From assembly GCA_030587525.1 (NCBI GenBank), contig JAUQYW010000334.1, forward strand, positions 1 to 25,141: DNA of 25,141 bases, written 5' to 3'. Shown one piece after another: positions 1 through 8,349 of the stretch. The translations under genes and the position numbers were made by a program. How positions within the stretch are numbered: the first letter of the stretch is position 1; each line of letters starts with the position of its first letter. The notes under the pieces were generated by a model. That model was not told the origin of the DNA. It worked only from the letters and a program-made list of their open reading frames with translations, and searched no databases. This DNA is from Candidatus Sigynarchaeota archaeon (GTDB taxonomy: Archaea; Asgardarchaeota; Lokiarchaeia; Sigynarchaeales; Sigynarchaeaceae).

Positions 1-1
1 C

Positions 2-550
2 ACTAGCTTCGGCGCCGTGAAGCCGCGGGCCCGGGATGCCGAGGCGCAGTTCGAGCGCATGCGCAAGGCCGGCGTCAAGGGGCTCAAGTTGCATGCCAAC
101 TACCACAAGTTTAGCCCCAAGCAGCATGCCGCGCAGCTCCGGCGGCTGCTGGGCTGGTGCAACGACGAGCGCATGGTCGTGCTCTTCCACTCGGGAACCC
201 ATTACGAGATCCGCGACCTGGTGCCGATCCTCAAGCCGCTCGATGGCTTGCGGGTCATCCTTGGCCATTCCGGCCTGGGGAACCAGGTCGACCAGGCCAT
301 CGATGCAGCCAAGGCATTGCCAAGCACGTGGCTCGAGGTGTCCAGCCAGCCATATTCCTACATGTTCGAGAGGGCGCTGAAGGACCCCGATATTGGCGTT
401 GAGCGGTTCTTGTTCGGGAGCGATTTGCCATCCATTCATCCCGTGGTCGAGATGATGAAGGTGCTGCAGTTTCCCATCTCCGAAGTCGATCGCCAGTTGA
501 TACTCGCCGGCAACGCGGAAAAATTGCTCAAGGTTTCAGGGAAACAATAG
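2..550 (+). CDS. Amidohydrolase-family metal-dependent hydrolase, C-terminal part (cut by window start)
   Basis: The frame is open to the first bases of the window and reads TSFGAV before the GTG at 17, so that GTG is probably internal and the true start lies upstream. The visible ~180 residues look like the second half of an amidohydrolase-2 TIM barrel (PF04909-like). The supporting motifs are a GVKGLKLHANYHKF strand, a metal-ligand-type HSGTH, a second histidine strand in ILGHSGLG, and the late catalytic-aspartate strand FGSDLPSIHP followed by the ILAGNAEKLL helix that typically closes these proteins. The family hydrolyses or decarboxylates small cyclic and carboxylated substrates; the substrate cannot be told here. 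The next gene begins about 100 bases downstream on the same strand. Family assignment is good, specificity unknown. Confidence 0.85.
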   Translation, partial: TSFGAVKPRARDAEAQFERMRKAGVKGLKLHANYHKFSPKQHAAQLRRLLGWCNDERMVVLFHSGTHYEIRDLVPILKPLDGLRVILGHSGLGNQVDQAIDAAKALPSTWLEVSSQPYSYMFERALKDPDIGVERFLFGSDLPSIHPVVEMMKVLQFPISEVDRQLILAGNAEKLLKVSGKQ

Positions 551-653
551 ATAGAAATTCCCGAAGGTTCGTCGAATATTACTTTAAGGCGGGAATTTTG
601 GCAAATAATAAAAAGTAACAAAGACACCTAATTTTAATTTGTACCGGGGCAAG

Positions 654-2471
654 ATGGCAATGCCAACGAGTATCGAAATACCACTTCGGGGGGACATTCC
701 CGAGCAAGACAAGTGGGATCTTACACCTTTATTCAAGGATGATGGAACCTGGGACGCGCTGTTTACCGAGGTCGAGAACGCCATTCCCCAGTATGCCGGG
801 TTCAAAGGACATTTGAGAAACTCGGCGCGCGCCTTGAAAAACGCGTTGGACTTTGACCAGTCAATGTCTCGAAAGTTGGATCGGCTCTCCACCTACGCGA
901 GCCTCCGGTATGACGAGGACACGACCAACCAAATATATGCCGGTCTCCATGGCAGGATCCAGAATCTCTACCGGCGAGTTGCCGAGATGTCTTCCTTCAT
1001 GGCTCCGGAAATCCAGGCGATTCCAGATGCAACCATCCAGAAATTCTTGCTCGAATCGGATCTCCGGCCATACCGGTTCTTTTTAGAAAACATCGTGCGC
1101 TTCAAACCTCACACTCTGGTGCCCGAAATCGAGGAGGTGCTTGCAATGGGTAGCGAGATGGCTGGTGCTCCTTCGCATTTCTTTAGCCAGCTCGACAATG
1201 CAGACTTGCGTTTCGGCATGATCAAAGACAAATCGGGGCAAGATATGGAACTCAGCCACGGCAATTTCCTCTCGTTTCTTATGAATCCTGATCGGGACCT
1301 GCGGAAGCATGCATTTTTCCAGTACTATGCCACATACGAGCAGCACAAGCATGGCATCAGTGCGGCGCTGGCGCAATCCATCAAGAAAGACCACTTCTAT
1401 ACACGCGTGCGCAAGTTTCCCAGCTGCCGCGCTGCTGCCCTCTTTCCTGATAACGTGAGCGAGGCGGTCTATGACAACCTCACCGCTACAGTGCGGCAAA
1501 ACTTGTCCCCCTTGGCGGACTACTTCGAGATCCGCAAGTCGGCACTCGAGCTTGACGAATTACACTTTTATGACGTCTATGTTCCCATTGTCCCAGACAT
1601 TGCCTTCCATATGCCCTATCAAGAGGCAGTGGCAACGGCGGTGAAAGCATTACAACCCTTGGGCGAGGATTACGTGCGAACGCTGGAACAAGGGCTCCTA
1701 AAAGGTTGGGTGGATCGATACGAGAATCGCGGAAAGAAAAGCGGTGCCCACTCTTCGGGATGCTATGATTCCCCACCTTACATTCTCATGAATTATCGAG
1801 ATGACACGCTGGATAGTCTCTACACCCTTATTCATGAAGCAGGGCACTCAATGCATTCTCACTATTCGAATACTTACCAACCGTACCTTTACCACGAGTA
1901 CACGATTTTCGTTGCAGAGGTGGCTTCCACGTTCAACGAGGTCTTGCTGAGCAATTACCTCCTAAATTTTTACCACGATGACCCGCGGATGCAGGCATAC
2001 ATCCTCAACAGGGAAATCGATAACGTCCGCGGCACTTTTTACCGGCAGGTGATGTTTGCCGAGTTCGAGACTGCTGTCCACGATCTTGCGGAAAAAAACG
2101 ATCCTCTCACCCTTGAAACACTCACGAATACCTACCACCAGCTTTTAACAACCCATCTTGGCAAGGCATTGGTCATCGACGAGGTACTTGACTTGGAATG
2201 CCTGCGAATCCCTCATTTCTACTCCCCGTTTTACGTGTACAAGTACGCAACAGGTATCTCAGCAGCCATCGCCCTCGCTCAACTTGTTATCCGCGAGGGA
2301 GCGCCAGCCCGGGATCGTTACCGCCAGTTTCTTACCCTTGGCGGGTCTGCCTTCCCCTTGGATGAATTGAGGGAGACTGGCGTGGATCTCACCCGTCCAG
2401 CCCCCATTGAAGGAACCATCCACTATTTCAAGGACTTGATTGAAAAATACAAAGTAATCACTCGTTGTTAA
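654..2471 (+). CDS. pepF: M3-family oligoendopeptidase F
   Basis: Cytosolic zinc metallopeptidase that degrades short peptides. The protein is ~605 residues, the normal PepF length. The HEAGH zinc motif lies at about residues 394-398 from this start, preceded by the family hallmark GCYDSPPYILMNY and followed by AEVASTFNEVLL, which carries the third zinc ligand glutamate. The N-terminal KWDLTPLF is the usual PepF opening and the C-terminal PFYVYKYATGISAA is also typical. No signal peptide is seen. Starts at TTG 639, ATG 654 and ATG 660 are all in frame. A TATA-like ttttaattt lies at 632-640, which would make ATG 660 leaderless, so the start is uncertain by a few codons. The PHP-protein gene follows 25 bases downstream and could be co-transcribed. 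Confidence 0.95.
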   Translation: MAMPTSIEIPLRGDIPEQDKWDLTPLFKDDGTWDALFTEVENAIPQYAGFKGHLRNSARALKNALDFDQSMSRKLDRLSTYASLRYDEDTTNQIYAGLHGRIQNLYRRVAEMSSFMAPEIQAIPDATIQKFLLESDLRPYRFFLENIVRFKPHTLVPEIEEVLAMGSEMAGAPSHFFSQLDNADLRFGMIKDKSGQDMELSHGNFLSFLMNPDRDLRKHAFFQYYATYEQHKHGISAALAQSIKKDHFYTRVRKFPSCRAAALFPDNVSEAVYDNLTATVRQNLSPLADYFEIRKSALELDELHFYDVYVPIVPDIAFHMPYQEAVATAVKALQPLGEDYVRTLEQGLLKGWVDRYENRGKKSGAHSSGCYDSPPYILMNYRDDTLDSLYTLIHEAGHSMHSHYSNTYQPYLYHEYTIFVAEVASTFNEVLLSNYLLNFYHDDPRMQAYILNREIDNVRGTFYRQVMFAEFETAVHDLAEKNDPLTLETLTNTYHQLLTTHLGKALVIDEVLDLECLRIPHFYSPFYVYKYATGISAAIALAQLVIREGAPARDRYRQFLTLGGSAFPLDELRETGVDLTRPAPIEGTIHYFKDLIEKYKVITRC

Positions 2472-2496
2472 TGCATTGCTTGCGGAGAAGGGACTC

Positions 2497-3501
2497 ATGC
2501 CAATCTCGATCATCACTGCCCTCGTCGAGTTCGCCGCGTTCCTCGCCCTCACCACCGTGTTCATCGCCGCGTGCATCATCTACTATTACAACATGCGAAC
2601 GAAATGGGAATACCCGGAGGATGATTTCCAGTGGCGATTCCCGGACGACGATATCACCACGGTCAAGCACAACGTGCTCCTGGATCAACACGTCCATACA
2701 AAGTTCCGGGGCGGCAATTTGTCGATGCGCCAGAACATCCGGTGGCACCTGGCGAACGGGTTCAACGCCATGGTCCTCACCGAGCACAACTGCATCCAGC
2801 CCGCTGCCGAGGTCGAGGCCATCGCAAAGGAGTTTGCCGGGAAAATCGTCGTCCTCCAGGGCATGGAATGGACGACCGAGAGGATTCACCTGAACTTCAT
2901 CGGCGTGACATCGTGGAGCGACCCGGTGCCTCCAAGGCCGACCGATCTCGAGATCCAGCGAGCAATCCGGGCGGCGAAGAGCCAGGGTGCCATTATCGTG
3001 GTGAACCACCCGAGCTCGCAGCAAAAAAAAGCGCCGGACCACCCCTCTTTTGAAAATCTTGCCAATTGGGGCGTGGATTACATCGAAGTGGCGGGGCAAG
3101 GAACTTTCGAGACCGAGGCAGCGAAGTTGTGCAAGAAGGGCGAAACAGCAGCGTTCGGCTCGATCACGGGCACGGACATCCATTTCCCTATCCCAGCGAA
3201 TTGCTGGACTGCCTTGAACGCCCCGTCATTTACCCGCGAGGGCATCATGGCCGAGCTGCGAGCGAAGCGAACCGAAGCTATCTACAGCGAAGCGGGCACG
3301 CCAGATTTCACGACCCGGCTCATCCCCGAAAAGTACAAGAAGATGGAGTTGTTCATCGAAATCGGCAAGGTTTTTTCCACGACCACCCGATCGCAGCTGC
3401 ACATCAAGTGGCAGCGTATCGCGACTCTCCTGCTCATCATGATCGGGTTCTTCGTGGTGGTCGAGGTGTTTTCCTGGGCAATCTCGTTGTTATTATTATG
3501 A
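2497..3501 (+). CDS. Membrane-anchored PHP-domain metal-dependent phosphoesterase
   Basis: 334 residues. A hydrophobic segment at about 5-29 is followed by a PHP-type catalytic domain and a second hydrophobic segment of about 27 residues at the very C-terminus. PHP motifs are DQHVHT (H65, H67), LTEHN (H97), VNHPS and GTDIHF, which together supply the usual trinuclear metal ligands. PHP domains hydrolyse phosphoesters (histidinol phosphate, nucleotides, polymerase-associated exonuclease); the substrate here is unknown. ATG 2497 is preferred over the upstream TTG 2476 because GGAGAAGGGA at 2484-2493 sits just upstream as a ribosome binding site. Both hydrophobic ends would hold the domain at the membrane, which is unusual for PHP proteins. 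The gene converges on the minus-strand gene ending at 3531. Confidence 0.85.
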   Translation: MPISIITALVEFAAFLALTTVFIAACIIYYYNMRTKWEYPEDDFQWRFPDDDITTVKHNVLLDQHVHTKFRGGNLSMRQNIRWHLANGFNAMVLTEHNCIQPAAEVEAIAKEFAGKIVVLQGMEWTTERIHLNFIGVTSWSDPVPPRPTDLEIQRAIRAAKSQGAIIVVNHPSSQQKKAPDHPSFENLANWGVDYIEVAGQGTFETEAAKLCKKGETAAFGSITGTDIHFPIPANCWTALNAPSFTREGIMAELRAKRTEAIYSEAGTPDFTTRLIPEKYKKMELFIEIGKVFSTTTRSQLHIKWQRIATLLLIMIGFFVVVEVFSWAISLLLL

Positions 3502-3530
3502 TAAGCGCGGTGCTCGAAGCTGCGATGCAA

Positions 3531-4514
3531 TCAGAGCATGACAACCGAGAGGATCCACTTGATCAACTCGTGATAGGTATCGAAATCGTCGATGTTCACG
3601 ATCGCTTGTGTCATGTGCACCTTTGTTGCTTTTAGTTTCTTGATGCTCGTGGATATATCTAATAAAGCGGTAAGATCCCTGTCATTTTGCTCGCCATCAT
3701 CGACACCCAAGACAAGGAATGGGTTGGCGAGTATTAAATCAAGCCTGTTCATGTGCGCGATGGCATCCTCGATTTCACCCCTCGCATCGCCATCATCGAC
3801 GTTGAATATGAAAAGGCACGCCGCGGATTCGATATAACGGCGCGTGCATATCGAGCACGCTTTTATGGGATCCCGCCGGAATTCGCAATTGTAGAGCGAA
3901 AAATTCAAGCGTGAGAGCAAAAATTGCATCAAATCCTTCTTTATCGAACGTGGCGGCTGATCCATTGCTTGCTTGATCCGTTTCAAGGCTGCAAGCCCAT
4001 CATATTTTGAAGAACTTAACACCCATATGTTCTGATGAACGACGTTCTCCACGAGTAAATCCCTGGCATTCTGAACGAAAATCCTAGTATAAAATTCGTA
4101 CAACATTCGTTTCAGGTAGGTCTTATTTTCCGAGTTGAATAATCCCGTCCCGTTCAAAACTGGATCTTTTTTGAGGGTTGACGCCATTTCCGTCAAGGTA
4201 TCCTTTTGCTCCTGCAAGAACGCCGTTATTTTCTGGATCCATACCTCATCTTGGATAGAAACACGGAAAACTATGGATAAAAGGACAGATTCCATCTTGC
4301 CGCGCTTATTTTGCGTGGGCATCTCGAAAAAAAAGTTCGCCGTGTAGGTATTTTGAAAGTCATGGGTAAAAAAATTGTTACCTTCTATGACGTCCATTAA
4401 TCTGGGGATAGTACTGAAGGATGCGAGTGTTTCCTCCGTTAATGATGGTATGCTATGGAGGATCACGGGTCCAACACGGTCGTCGAATCGAGACAATAGC
4501 AGCGCGCGTATCAT
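3531..4514 (-). CDS. Longin-like domain fused to a degenerate Arf/Ras-like (pseudo-GTPase) domain
   Basis: 327 residues. Residues 1-110 have a longin/Nprl2-like pattern: a first strand IRALLLSRFDDRVGPVIL, further strands (ANFFFEMP, ESVLLSIVF) and a long helix (WIQKITAFLQEQ). Residues ~155-327 follow the order of an Arf-like GTPase: P-loop position IWVLSSSKYDGLAALKRI (163-180), strand 3 and switch II position LNFSLYNCEFRRD (203-215), RRYIESAACLFIFNVDD (225-241), G4 position PFLVLGVDDGE (265-275) and a closing NIDDFDTYHELIKWIL. Every nucleotide-binding residue is replaced (details in findings). This suggests a non-catalytic scaffold, perhaps in small-GTPase signalling or membrane traffic. The tyrosine phosphatase gene lies 79 bases upstream on the same strand. 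The domain calls are inferred from pattern only; the gene itself is solid. Confidence 0.7.
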   Translation of the reverse strand: MIRALLLSRFDDRVGPVILHSIPSLTEETLASFSTIPRLMDVIEGNNFFTHDFQNTYTANFFFEMPTQNKRGKMESVLLSIVFRVSIQDEVWIQKITAFLQEQKDTLTEMASTLKKDPVLNGTGLFNSENKTYLKRMLYEFYTRIFVQNARDLLVENVVHQNIWVLSSSKYDGLAALKRIKQAMDQPPRSIKKDLMQFLLSRLNFSLYNCEFRRDPIKACSICTRRYIESAACLFIFNVDDGDARGEIEDAIAHMNRLDLILANPFLVLGVDDGEQNDRDLTALLDISTSIKKLKATKVHMTQAIVNIDDFDTYHELIKWILSVVML

Positions 4515-4593
4515 CCTACGGAATCCAAACGAATGGTGTCTTTAAGTCCATTTCGCAATTGCACGATAAAAGCCGTCGTAAAAACAATTATAA

Positions 4594-5133
4594 TTATTCA
4601 TCTCTCTTCCAGTCCTTAATCATCTTGAACTGCGCGTGGCTTTGCGGCGAGCCATAGTAATATTGTGATTTCCGAGTCGATGCCCGCAACTCTTCAATTT
4701 TCAAGGCAACACCCGTTCCCTCGGCGATGCCGTGGCGTGCCAAGAAAATCCCCACGATGGTGCCTGTCCGCCCGACACCAGCATAGCAATGGACGTATAC
4801 CGCTCCCCGGCCCTCGCTGATCGTGGAATCGATGTAATCGAGGACTTTCTTGGCGAGTTCTGGAACGGGAACCGTGAAATCCGTTATGGAGAATTGCTTG
4901 TAGGTAAACGCATCCCGTGCTTCCATGCCGTCCACTTTTTCCCACGCGGGAATGTACGGGCCATATTCGCCCTTGTCTGTCAAGTCCACGAAATGGCGGA
5001 TATTGCAGTTGAAAAATAACTGGGCGATGTTCAACGGGGCTGGTTCAAACACGCCTCCAGGGTGCGGTCCTGCCATCAATTTCCCTTCGACGACCCAATA
5101 CGCGGTTTCAAAAGGACGCTCGCACGGGGGCAT
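4594..5133 (-). CDS. Dual-specificity-type protein tyrosine phosphatase
   Basis: 179 residues, one cysteine-phosphatase domain. The P-loop signature HCYAGVGRT is at 115-123, with catalytic C116 and phosphate-binding R122. D85 in FSITDFTVP fits the general acid. The N-terminal AYWVVEGKLMAGPHPG opening and the C-terminal SPQSHAQFKMIKDW helix are typical of single-domain prokaryotic and eukaryotic DSP-like phosphatases. It would dephosphorylate phosphotyrosine or phosphoserine/threonine proteins, or possibly phosphoinositide-like substrates. No membrane segment is seen. ATG 5133 sits about 25 bases from a TATA element on the same strand, consistent with a leaderless transcript. The longin/pseudo-GTPase gene follows 79 bases downstream, so the two may share a transcript. 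Confidence 0.93.
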   Translation of the reverse strand: MPPCERPFETAYWVVEGKLMAGPHPGGVFEPAPLNIAQLFFNCNIRHFVDLTDKGEYGPYIPAWEKVDGMEARDAFTYKQFSITDFTVPVPELAKKVLDYIDSTISEGRGAVYVHCYAGVGRTGTIVGIFLARHGIAEGTGVALKIEELRASTRKSQYYYGSPQSHAQFKMIKDWKRDE

Positions 5134-5153
5134 AAACTCATCATACTATCATG

Positions 5154-5163
5154 AAATTTATAG
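5154..5163 (-). promoter_or_regulatory. TATA box of the tyrosine phosphatase gene
   Basis: Read on the minus strand the sequence is ctataaattt. Its centre is about 25 bases upstream of the ATG at 5133, so transcription should begin at or next to the start codon. It shares a 150-base divergent intergenic region with the TFB gene. Confidence 0.6.
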
Positions 5164-5242
5164 TTTTAACATTTATTGAAAAACACATGTTTTTGAGTCA
5201 ATCACGGGATCGGTGGCACAAAACATATCCTTCTTGATGCTC

Positions 5243-5253
5243 AATATATTATA
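5243..5253 (+). promoter_or_regulatory. TATA box of the TFB gene
   Basis: aatatattata is centred about 36 bases before the ATG at 5284. Initiation some 26 bases downstream would leave a leader of about 10 bases containing gagga (5271-5275). Confidence 0.6.
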
Positions 5254-5283
5254 CAAGGACAAAAACACGCGAGGAAAACAACA

Positions 5284-6231
5284 ATGACAGCACAAACTAT
5301 GATACACGGCGCATTCAAAGGGCAAAAGTTGGCAGATACTGCCATCAATGCTTGCCCTGAATGCGGGAGCCTCAACTTGATCGAGGATGTCCACCGGGGC
5401 GAGTTGATTTGTTCCATCTGTGGTATTGTCATTGAAGAGATGGCATTCGATTTTTCCCAGGAAAAGCGGGCCTTCAACGCAGAAGAGGTCGACAACCGGA
5501 AGCACAACGGCAGCCCGATTTCCGCATTATCCGATATCAGCTGGATGACGGTCGTCTCGACCGACAAGAACAGCAGCTCCGAGCTGAGGCGGGCGATAAA
5601 GTGGAATTCACGCCTTTCGTGGGACAAGAAGAACCTCCTCACCGCGGTCAACGAGATCAAGCGCGTGTGCATCAACCTGTCCCTGCCGCGAATCGTCGCG
5701 GAAACGGCAGCGACGCTCTATAAAAAAGTGCAGAGGTGCAATGTCCTTCGCGGGCGTTCGATCAACGGCTTCGTGGGTGCTTGTGTCTACTTGGCATGCC
5801 GCATCAGCAAGATACCCCGCTCGGTGAATGAAGTCTATGCAGAGATGCCGAACACGACGGACAGGGAGATCCGCATCTGCTACCGAGTGCTCCTCAATGA
5901 ATTACGCATCAAGGTGCCAAAAATCAGCGCGGTTGCCCTCCTTCCACGCTACGCCAGCCTGCTCGGACTCTCGCCACGAATGACGAGCCTCGCCGAGAAA
6001 TTGCTGGCAGCATTCGAGAAGAACGGCACGAACACGGCAGGGAAGGATCCGAAGGGCATGATCGCTGCTGCGATTTATTTAGCGTGCCTGCAGCTCGGCG
6101 AAGGCAAGCCCCAGAAGCATATAGCGTTAGCCTGCGGTGTCACCGAGGTCACCGTCCGCTGCCGAATAAAGGAATTCTCCTGCATGCCACATCTGCGCGA
6201 TCAGATAAAACACCTTATTGCAGGACCATAA
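5284..6231 (+). CDS. tfb: Transcription initiation factor B (TFIIB homologue)
   Basis: 315 residues. TFB binds the TBP-TATA complex and recruits archaeal RNA polymerase. An N-terminal zinc ribbon uses C24, C27, C43 and C46 (CPECGS, CSICGI). A B-reader/linker region follows at about 60-95, then two cyclin repeats at roughly 110-205 and 210-312. The second repeat ends in the recognition HTH HIALACGVTEVTVRCRIKEF, close to the canonical VAGVTEVTIRNRYKEL. The reader/linker segment (KHNGSPISALSDISWMTVVS) departs from the usual RxGAPxSxTIHDKGLxTVI pattern, which may mean an alternative TFB paralogue with altered start-site behaviour. It is transcribed alone or with the zinc-ribbon gene 65 bases downstream. 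Confidence 0.96.
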   Translation: MTAQTMIHGAFKGQKLADTAINACPECGSLNLIEDVHRGELICSICGIVIEEMAFDFSQEKRAFNAEEVDNRKHNGSPISALSDISWMTVVSTDKNSSSELRRAIKWNSRLSWDKKNLLTAVNEIKRVCINLSLPRIVAETAATLYKKVQRCNVLRGRSINGFVGACVYLACRISKIPRSVNEVYAEMPNTTDREIRICYRVLLNELRIKVPKISAVALLPRYASLLGLSPRMTSLAEKLLAAFEKNGTNTAGKDPKGMIAAAIYLACLQLGEGKPQKHIALACGVTEVTVRCRIKEFSCMPHLRDQIKHLIAGP

Positions 6232-6296
6232 TCATATATACCATGATTTTTTCTGTCTATAAACGGGTAACGATCAAAGGAGGCGAATAAATAACC

Positions 6297-6959
6297 GTGG
6301 AGAACGCGACGATCCTGGAGGACTCAGACAATTTGTTCAAGTTGAGACTGGGCTACAAGGACGCTACACTGATAGGAATGAATATCTCTCTCGAAGGATT
6401 TTTCGGTGTAATCCTTATAATATCTTTATCCATTCTCAGGGACTCAGCCGGTGTGGTTATCTTTTTACTCATATTCATGATACCGATTGGTATTGCATTC
6501 GTCCAGGAGATGATCAAGGCTACGACCATCACGGTCGATAAAACCGCCGGGTTGTTGATCGTCAGCGACGAGCGTTGTCTTAACAGGAAACGGGTGGAAA
6601 TCCCGCTAGACACAATCTCCATGTTTCGCATTGTGTTTCCCGAATCACGCAAGAAATTGACGACCAATCTCTGGGTATGCTGGGGGGAAAGAAAAGAAAT
6701 CCAACTATACCGTCGGTCCCTTCCGAAAAACATCTTGAAGTTGAAAGAGCTGCTCGAATCGAGAATTTTCGGGGAGCAGTTCGCGCAGTCCCTCCCGGCT
6801 TCTATCGCTGAAAAACCCGTGCGTTGTGCCAAGTGCGGCGGCATAATGTATAACAAACGCTGCACGATGTGCAAGATTTCGTGGTGCTCGAATTGCGGGG
6901 CATGGAACGCTCCGGAAGCGGAACGGTGCAATTCGTGCCAGTTCATGCTCCCGCCTTGA
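6297..6959 (+). CDS. Two-TM membrane protein with PH-like region and C-terminal double zinc ribbon
   Basis: 220 residues, not recognised as a named family. Two hydrophobic helices lie at about 32-49 and 51-70. A beta-rich stretch at ~75-155 (TITVDKTAGLLIVSDER ... ISMFRIVF ... KEIQLYRRSL) resembles bacterial PH-like domains that sit next to a TM hairpin. The tail holds four CxxC pairs (C177/C180, C189/C192, C197/C200, C211/C214), enough for two zinc ribbons facing the cytoplasm. GTG 6297 is the first possible start in this frame. An AAAGGAGG ribosome binding site at 6276-6283 precedes it with a rather long 13-base gap. Likely a membrane-tethered adaptor; function not known. Confidence 0.85.
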   Translation: MENATILEDSDNLFKLRLGYKDATLIGMNISLEGFFGVILIISLSILRDSAGVVIFLLIFMIPIGIAFVQEMIKATTITVDKTAGLLIVSDERCLNRKRVEIPLDTISMFRIVFPESRKKLTTNLWVCWGERKEIQLYRRSLPKNILKLKELLESRIFGEQFAQSLPASIAEKPVRCAKCGGIMYNKRCTMCKISWCSNCGAWNAPEAERCNSCQFMLPP

Positions 6960-7076
6960 AAATGTTCTGTCCTTCAGCGAATTTTTTCCAGCACACGAAT
7001 ATACGGCAATTTCAGAGGATAAGCTTATTAAATACTAACCCGGCAATCAAAGTATATCAAGGGTTAAAATTGGACG

Positions 7077-8342
7077 ATGATGGTAAATATGAATGCATTC
7101 GCGATAATCATTCTCATTGCTCTTGTCGTAGATGTCCTAGTGCATCTAATTGGAAACTTGCTCAACTTCGGCGCGATAAATCTCGATTTGCCTTCCACAT
7201 TGCAGGGATTGTACCCTCCGGATGTGTATCGCAAGTCCCAAGAATATCTCCGTGCGAATATGAAGTACAGCACGATAACGATCTGTTCCCAGCTGGCTCT
7301 CTTGCTCGTGTTCTGGTTACTCCTTAACGGTTTTAATTGGCTCGATCAAGTCGTAAGAAGTTGGAATTTCACCCCGCTGGTGAACGGGCTGTTCTACATC
7401 GGGATTTTGTTCCTCGTGTACAATTTATTTATGCTCCCGTTTAGCATCTACCGCACTTTTGTCCTTGAGGCCCGTTTCGGGTTCAACAAGACGACGCGAC
7501 ACACCTTCGTCCTCGACTGGGTCAAGTGGCTCGTCCTCGAGGTGGTATTAGGGGGGCTCGTCATGGCGGGGGTGTTAGCCTTGTTTGAAGGTACTGGCGT
7601 TCTTGCATGGCTCTATTGCTGGCTTATGGTCGTCGCAGTCACGTTAATACTACAATACATCATGCCCACGTGGATCATGCCCCTGTTCAACAAGTTCAAG
7701 CCCCTGGAAGAAGGGGAGCTCAAGGAAGCCATCTTGAACTACTTGAGTTCTGTTAAATTTCCCATCAAAAACATCTACGTCGTGAACGCGTCCCGGCGCT
7801 CTACGAAGATGAACGCCTACTTCACCGGGTTTGGCAAAAACAAAATAATTGCTCTTTATGATACGCTAATAAAAAATCTTAGCGTCCAACAGATCGTTGC
7901 CGTATTAGCTCATGAAGTCGGTCATTACAAGAAAAAACACGTCATCCAAGGGATGATAATGAGTGTTATTCAAGATTGCTTCATCTTCTTCTTGATCTCG
8001 ATATTCATTAACTATCCGGAGCTATACATCGCCTTTAACATGACCGAGCAATCTATCTATGCCGGGCTGCTCTTCTTCGTCTTGCTTTTCATGCCGATCC
8101 AACTCGTCATCTCGATCCTTATGCACGCGCTTTCCCGCAAGCACGAATACGATGCCGATCGTTTCGCTGTGGAGACCACGGAGGATCCGCACCATCACAT
8201 CGAGGCCTTGAAGAAACTCAACACGAGGAATCTAGGAAACTTGACGCCGCACCCGTTTTTCGTGATCATAGCTTATACACATCCCCCTCTCTTGCAACGC
8301 ATACAAGCAATGGAAAAAGTGAAGCCAAAAAAAGCGACTTGA
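7077..8342 (+). CDS. M48-family membrane metalloprotease, Ste24/CAAX prenyl protease 1 type
   Basis: 421 residues, the length of Ste24 proteins. Several hydrophobic segments (about 5-30, 66-84, 103-125, 150-170, 176-198, 292-312, 326-350) surround the active site. The zinc motif HEVGH is at 279-283 (LAHEVGHYKKKH); the third ligand glutamate is E357 in SRKHEYDADRFAV, and THPPLLQRI is the usual C-terminal signature. Ste24 cleaves C-terminal tripeptides of prenylated proteins and clears translocon-jammed proteins at the membrane; which role applies here is unknown. The start is ATGATG at 7077/7080. A TATA-like ttattaaata is at 7026-7035. A T-rich stretch follows the stop. Confidence 0.93.
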   Translation: MMVNMNAFAIIILIALVVDVLVHLIGNLLNFGAINLDLPSTLQGLYPPDVYRKSQEYLRANMKYSTITICSQLALLLVFWLLLNGFNWLDQVVRSWNFTPLVNGLFYIGILFLVYNLFMLPFSIYRTFVLEARFGFNKTTRHTFVLDWVKWLVLEVVLGGLVMAGVLALFEGTGVLAWLYCWLMVVAVTLILQYIMPTWIMPLFNKFKPLEEGELKEAILNYLSSVKFPIKNIYVVNASRRSTKMNAYFTGFGKNKIIALYDTLIKNLSVQQIVAVLAHEVGHYKKKHVIQGMIMSVIQDCFIFFLISIFINYPELYIAFNMTEQSIYAGLLFFVLLFMPIQLVISILMHALSRKHEYDADRFAVETTEDPHHHIEALKKLNTRNLGNLTPHPFFVIIAYTHPPLLQRIQAMEKVKPKKAT

Positions 8343-8349
8343 ACCCCCG

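Noticed and set aside
17..19. GTG as the true start of the amidohydrolase
   Set aside because: The frame stays open to the window edge with plausible family sequence, and the N-terminal half of the barrel is missing.
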